Source: Rhodospirillales bacterium
GTDB taxonomy: Bacteria > Pseudomonadota > Alphaproteobacteria > Rhodospirillales > Casp-alpha2
Direction of reading: 5' to 3'
Assembly: GCA_028282185.1 (NCBI GenBank)
Contig: JANQIJ010000061.1
Coordinates: forward strand, 1 to 16,238
Length of the DNA stretch: 16,238 nucleotides
The notes beneath the pieces are model-generated. The model saw nothing but the letters and a program-made list of their open reading frames with translations, searched no databases and was not told where the DNA came from. The position numbers and the translations under genes were made by a program. Below are positions 12,630-16,238 of the stretch, piece by piece; the stretch's first letter is position 1, and every line of letters starts with the position of its first letter.

Positions 12630-15047
12630 ATGCCAGACAATTCCCCAGGTGACGGCTGGTTCCAGCCATGGATGACCGATGAAGAACTAAAAGAAAAACT
12701 CGGTGAGGACTACGTCGCGCCCAAGGGCCTTTATAAGAAGACCAAGGAAATGCCGTTTCTCGGCCGGGTGACCTGCGAAACCACGGAACTGACCTGCGGC
12801 GAATGGACCGAGATCGTCCTCGACTACGAAGTGGGGGCGTCCGGTATTGCCGACGGCGCCTGGATCAAGGCGACATTCAAGTTCTATTCCGACTGGGCCT
12901 TGTTCCAGACCACCGATCCGTCGGGGGCGAACTATGTCTCGGCCGAATATCAGGCCGGCCCCTGCGTCGAGGGCCAGGTTCCCGCGACCGTGCAGTCGCT
13001 CAAGGTCCGGTTCGACCAGAAGGGTCACGAACGGCCCTTCCAGAAAGCCATCATCGTCGATACCGTGGACGGCTATGTGAAGCCGGGCGACCATATCGTC
13101 ATCCGCCTGGGCGACCGCCGGGGCGGCGGCCCGGGCACGCGGGTTCAGACCTTCACGGAAACCGGCTTCCGCTTCCGCTGCTATATCGACCCCTTGGGCA
13201 CGTCCCGGTTCTGCGACATTCCGGGCGACGTGGTCATCGACATCAATCCGGGCCCGGCGGAACAACTGGTCCTGGCCGGCACGCGCATGGCCCGTGTCGG
13301 CGAGAAAGCAAACCTGGGCGTGCGCGCCGAGGACGCCTGGGGCAATACGGTCTACGACGACTCCATCCAGTTCCAGATCACCGCGACCCAGAACGGCAAC
13401 ATCATCTACGAAGGCACCCTGCAATCGAACACCGACGGCTGGTGCTATGCCGATATCGACGGCGTGCCCACGGCGGACGAGGGCGAGATCGAAGTCACCG
13501 CCCATGCCATGGACCGGCCGGAAATCCGGCCCACCACCTTTTTCCTGACGGTGGACGACGCATCCCCCGCGCCGCGCCTGCTCTTTGGCGACCTGCACGT
13601 CCATTCGGACAACACGGTGGGCATCAACGACACGACCTACAACCTGTCCTATGGCCGCGACATCGCCCGCCTGGACTACCTGGGCTATACGGCCAACGAC
13701 TTCCAGATCACCAAGGACAACTGGGACGACGACGTCAAAATCATCGACGGCATCAACGAGGACGGGCGCTTCGTCTGTTACCCCGGCACGGAGTGGTGCG
13801 GCAATTCCTGCGCCGGCGGTGACCACAACGTGGTCTTCCTGCACGGCAGGACGCCGGAATTCCCGTTCGACGCAAAGGGCAATATCGCCAGGTCCTTTGA
13901 ATGGAACGAGGACATGGACGCCGACACCATCATGCCGGGCGCCTGGCCGCTGGAAGAGCTTTGGGCGACCTATATCCACGACCCGGAAGGGCATCTGATG
14001 ATGCCGCACGTGGGCGGCCGGCGCTGCATCATGGACTGGTACCATCCGACCATGGACCGCCTGGTGGAGATCGGTTCCGCCTGGGGTCATTTCCCCTGGC
14101 TGTATCAAGAGGTCCATGCCCGGGGCTATAAGCTCGGCGTCTCCTTGAACGGCGACGAACACCGGGGCCGCTGCGGCGGCGGCGTGCCGGGCACGGCGGT
14201 GTTCGGCACCAAGGGCGGGGTGACGGGCCTTGTTTGTGACGGTCTGGATCGCGCAACGGTCGGGCAGGCCCTCAGGGCCCGGCGGACCTGGGGCACCACG
14301 GGCGAGCGCCTGGTGGCGCTTTCCTGGTGTGGCGATCATCTGATGGGCGACGAGTTCGACCACTCGGGTCCCGCGACGGTCAACTACCGGTTCCTGGGCG
14401 ACGTGGGGTGGGACGAAATCACGCTTTTCGACCACACTGGTGTCATCGCCAACCGCAACCTGCAGGAAGAGGCCGGTTATTCGGACCGCAAGATCCGCGT
14501 CCGCTTCGGAGGTGCCCGCATCCGCGACCGCTACCGCTGGGCCGACTGGCGGGGCGAAATCGATATCCGCAACGGCGTGATCCACGGCTTCCAGGGCCAG
14601 GGCCTGGAGCACAAGGAAGAGACGGTCTGGCGCGCCGGGCCGACACAGATTGGCTTCCGCACGGATACCTATGGCGACACGGACGCCGTGGAGATCGACA
14701 TGTCGCATCTGGACATGGCGACCATCAAGGTCTCGGGCCAGATCCACGGCTATGTGAAGGTCGGCAATCCCCTGGATGGCAATCCCTTTGTCCATTGCCC
14801 GGACTTCGAGCTTGAGGTCTCCGGCGCCGAGCTTCTGGAAAACGGCATTGTCCGCAAGGAACTGGGCGGCGTCGAGCTCTTCGTCGCCGTCGAGCGCATG
14901 GCCGACGCCGAGATGCCGCGCGACGTCGCCGGCAGCTTCGAAGTCGACCCGACCAACGGACCGCACGGCCATCGCCCGGTTTGGCTGCAGGGCCGCCAGC
15001 GGGACGACGGCAAGGCCTGGACCTCGGCCATGTATATCACTTTCTGA
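12630..15047 (+). CDS. DUF3604/PHP-like putative metal-dependent hydrolase
   Basis: Protein of 805 residues. Residues 1-205 form a beta-rich N-terminal domain of unknown role; about 208-308 is an Ig-like module (EQLVLAG, GVRAEDAWGNTVYD, LTVDD). From 318 a catalytic domain starts LLFGDLHVHSD; its ligands resemble the PHP superfamily: H323 and H325, E388 (PGTEWCG), H399 (DHNVVF), H460 (MPHVGG), D509 and H511 (NGDEHRG). RRTWGTTGERLVALSW follows, and the chain ends AWTSAMYITF, both typical of DUF3604. The reaction is unknown; PHP relatives hydrolyse phosphate esters or related bonds. No signal peptide or membrane segment is visible, so it is probably cytoplasmic. ATG 12630 has GAGGAG upstream; the frame extension to 12561 is unsupported. 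Its position behind the TTT operon with a copied operator suggests it acts on the imported compound. Confidence 0.85.
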   Translation: MPDNSPGDGWFQPWMTDEELKEKLGEDYVAPKGLYKKTKEMPFLGRVTCETTELTCGEWTEIVLDYEVGASGIADGAWIKATFKFYSDWALFQTTDPSGANYVSAEYQAGPCVEGQVPATVQSLKVRFDQKGHERPFQKAIIVDTVDGYVKPGDHIVIRLGDRRGGGPGTRVQTFTETGFRFRCYIDPLGTSRFCDIPGDVVIDINPGPAEQLVLAGTRMARVGEKANLGVRAEDAWGNTVYDDSIQFQITATQNGNIIYEGTLQSNTDGWCYADIDGVPTADEGEIEVTAHAMDRPEIRPTTFFLTVDDASPAPRLLFGDLHVHSDNTVGINDTTYNLSYGRDIARLDYLGYTANDFQITKDNWDDDVKIIDGINEDGRFVCYPGTEWCGNSCAGGDHNVVFLHGRTPEFPFDAKGNIARSFEWNEDMDADTIMPGAWPLEELWATYIHDPEGHLMMPHVGGRRCIMDWYHPTMDRLVEIGSAWGHFPWLYQEVHARGYKLGVSLNGDEHRGRCGGGVPGTAVFGTKGGVTGLVCDGLDRATVGQALRARRTWGTTGERLVALSWCGDHLMGDEFDHSGPATVNYRFLGDVGWDEITLFDHTGVIANRNLQEEAGYSDRKIRVRFGGARIRDRYRWADWRGEIDIRNGVIHGFQGQGLEHKEETVWRAGPTQIGFRTDTYGDTDAVEIDMSHLDMATIKVSGQIHGYVKVGNPLDGNPFVHCPDFELEVSGAELLENGIVRKELGGVELFVAVERMADAEMPRDVAGSFEVDPTNGPHGHRPVWLQGRQRDDGKAWTSAMYITF

Positions 15048-15076
15048 CCATCATCCTCCCGAACGCCGTGGGTCGC

Positions 15077-15099
15077 GGGCGGATCGCATCAATCCGCCC
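15077..15099 (+). terminator. Hairpin after the DUF3604 gene, possible terminator
   Basis: GGGCGGAT (15077-15084) pairs perfectly with ATCCGCCC (15092-15099), loop seven bases, 30 bases after the stop codon. There is no T-run, so it is either a weak intrinsic terminator or an RNA-end hairpin. It lies between convergent genes. Confidence 0.5.
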
Positions 15100-15164
15100 C
15101 GGCCGATCTGTTCCATGAAGCTTCTTGTTGTCCGGTGACCGCGTGGGCTGCGTGGGTCTGTCGG

Positions 15165-16238
15165 TCAGCCTCGGTTCGGGTTGGCGGCGGCTGACTGCGG
15201 GCCGACGAAATCGCCGACCCGGGCGATCGCCTCCCTGAGGCCGATGCGTTCGACCGCGACCCCGGCCGGAAAAGCGCCCGTCAGGCGCGACGGCATCGCC
15301 CGGTCGAGCATCACGAAGACGCCGCGGTCGGTCGCCCGGCGGATCAGCCGGCCGAAGGCCTGCTTCAGTTTCAGGCGGGTCATCGTCTCGTCATAGGCGC
15401 GCCCGCCAAAAGCATTGCGCCGGGCCCGGTGCAGGATGTCCGGACGTGGCCAGGGCACCCGTTCGAAAACGATCAAGCGGAGCGAACGGCCCGGCACGTC
15501 GACACCGTCCCGCACCGCGTCGGTGCCCAGCAAACAGGCATCCTCCTCGGCCCGGAAGATGTCGATCAGGGTGCCGGTGTCCATGGCGTCGACATGCTGG
15601 GCGTATAGCGGCAGGCCGGCCTTTTCCAACGACCCGGCGATCAGGTCGCGGACCTGGCGCAGGCGGTTGATCGCGGTGAACAGGCCCAGCCCGCCGCCGC
15701 CGGCGGCAAGGAACAGTTCGCGATAGGCGGCGGCGACCTGGTCCGGCGAATTGCGGTTGACGTCGCCGACCACCAGGATGCGGGTCTGTTCGCCGTAATC
15801 GAAGGGCGAGGGCACGGCCAAGTGAACCGCCGGCGCGGCCAAATGCACCGCGCCGGCGCGGGCTTCGGCGCCGGGCCAGCCGTCGCCTGCCCGGTCGGCG
15901 TCATTGCCTTCCGCGCCCGCGTGGTCGCGCAACGTCGCCGACGTAACCAACATCCCATGGGCTTCGCCTGCGACTTCGTCGGCGAAGGGTTTGGTCGGGT
16001 CCAGGTAATGGCGATGGAACGCCACGTCCAAATCGCGCCCGGCCTGGCGGTCGACCGCGAACCAATCGACGTAATCGGCGGGCGTTTCCGATTTCAGGGC
16101 CGACAGCATGTCGCGCCAGGCGGCGATCTGGCTCAGGCCGCGCCGTTCCAAGGACCGCACCAGGGCATCCAGGCGAACGCGGGCCTGGCTGTCCAAATTG
16201 TCCGCCTTGGCATCGAGCTGGTTCGCCAGGTGGTGGAC
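15165..16238 (-). CDS. DinG/Rad3-family ATP-dependent DNA helicase, C-terminal part
   Basis: The 357 C-terminal residues of a superfamily 2 helicase are visible; the N-terminal part with Walker A, DEAH box and any Fe-S cluster is outside the window, and the frame is open to the edge. Visible motifs are GMLVTSATLRD (motif III-like SAT), ACLLGTDAVRDGVDVPGRSL followed by LIVFERVPWPRPD (motif V region), and LKQAFGRLIRRATDRGVFVMLD (motif VI, Q-x-x-GR-x-IR). These fit the XPD/DinG group that unwinds DNA 5' to 3', often at damaged forks or R-loops. Alphaproteobacteria carry such genes singly, outside operons. The stop TGA is at 15165-15167. Whether it is DinG proper or the YoaA type cannot be decided from this part. 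Confidence 0.85.
   Translation of the reverse strand, partial: VHHLANQLDAKADNLDSQARVRLDALVRSLERRGLSQIAAWRDMLSALKSETPADYVDWFAVDRQAGRDLDVAFHRHYLDPTKPFADEVAGEAHGMLVTSATLRDHAGAEGNDADRAGDGWPGAEARAGAVHLAAPAVHLAVPSPFDYGEQTRILVVGDVNRNSPDQVAAAYRELFLAAGGGGLGLFTAINRLRQVRDLIAGSLEKAGLPLYAQHVDAMDTGTLIDIFRAEEDACLLGTDAVRDGVDVPGRSLRLIVFERVPWPRPDILHRARRNAFGGRAYDETMTRLKLKQAFGRLIRRATDRGVFVMLDRAMPSRLTGAFPAGVAVERIGLREAIARVGDFVGPQSAAANPNRG

Noticed and set aside
12687..14972. A 761-codon open frame on the minus strand opposite the DUF3604 gene
   Set aside because: It is the antisense shadow of a clearly recognisable gene in GC-rich DNA; its product has no motif and a composition heavy in Val, Ala, Asp, His and Arg.
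15136..15167. TGACCG/CGGTCA inverted repeat at the end of the helicase gene
   Set aside because: Only six pairs, overlaps the stop codon, and lacks a T-run; too weak to call a terminator.

Overview
The window looks like chromosome of a GC-rich alphaproteobacterium, plausibly Rhodospirillales or a related marine group. Grounds: the GroEL tail ends in the classic Gly-Met motif; coding runs are GC-rich on both strands, with long meaningless antisense ORFs; and a DUF1127 gene, a tripartite tricarboxylate transporter (TTT) and TPR/2OG-oxygenase proteins occur together. The taxonomic guess is inference. No rRNA, tRNA, CRISPR array or insertion sequence was seen.

Layout. 1-675 is the end of groEL, closed by a strong UUCG-loop terminator. 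855-2441 is a TPR protein with a C-terminal 2OG-Fe(II) oxygenase-like domain. It is followed by a stub of an alpha/beta hydrolase (2451-2612). On the minus strand, 2752-3345 encodes a NasT/AmiR-like ANTAR RNA-binding regulator. Its upstream region is sharply AT-rich and carries a textbook sigma-54 layout: -24/-12 element, perfect IHF consensus and a distal dyad. 3716-4105 is a small plus-strand gene resembling phage ABA-sandwich proteins. It converges on a decayed acyl-CoA ligase (4149-4822) that lies downstream of an intact 3-hydroxyisobutyrate dehydrogenase-type reductase (4868-5767). An AEC-family permease (5950-6906), a SAM methyltransferase (6940-7617, minus) and a DUF1127 protein (7831-8049, minus) follow.

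The most interesting block is 8240-15047. A Crp/Fnr-type regulator (minus, probable TTG start at 9037) diverges from a complete TTT operon: substrate-binding protein TctC, small subunit TctB and large subunit TctA. A large cytoplasmic DUF3604/PHP-type putative metal hydrolase follows. The same 16-bp operator-like sequence, TGTCG-N6-YGACA with 14 of 16 bases identical between copies, lies before tctC (9206-9221) and before the hydrolase gene (12469-12484). In both places a TAnnnT hexamer begins exactly 37 bases downstream of the operator start, which would centre the operator at -41.5, the class II activator position. I infer one regulon in which the Crp-like protein controls uptake of an unknown, probably carboxylated, compound and its processing by the DUF3604 enzyme.

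The window ends inside a DinG/Rad3-like helicase gene on the minus strand (15165-16238). Gene decay is visible at two places (hydrolase stub, ligase), while the genes around them look intact.
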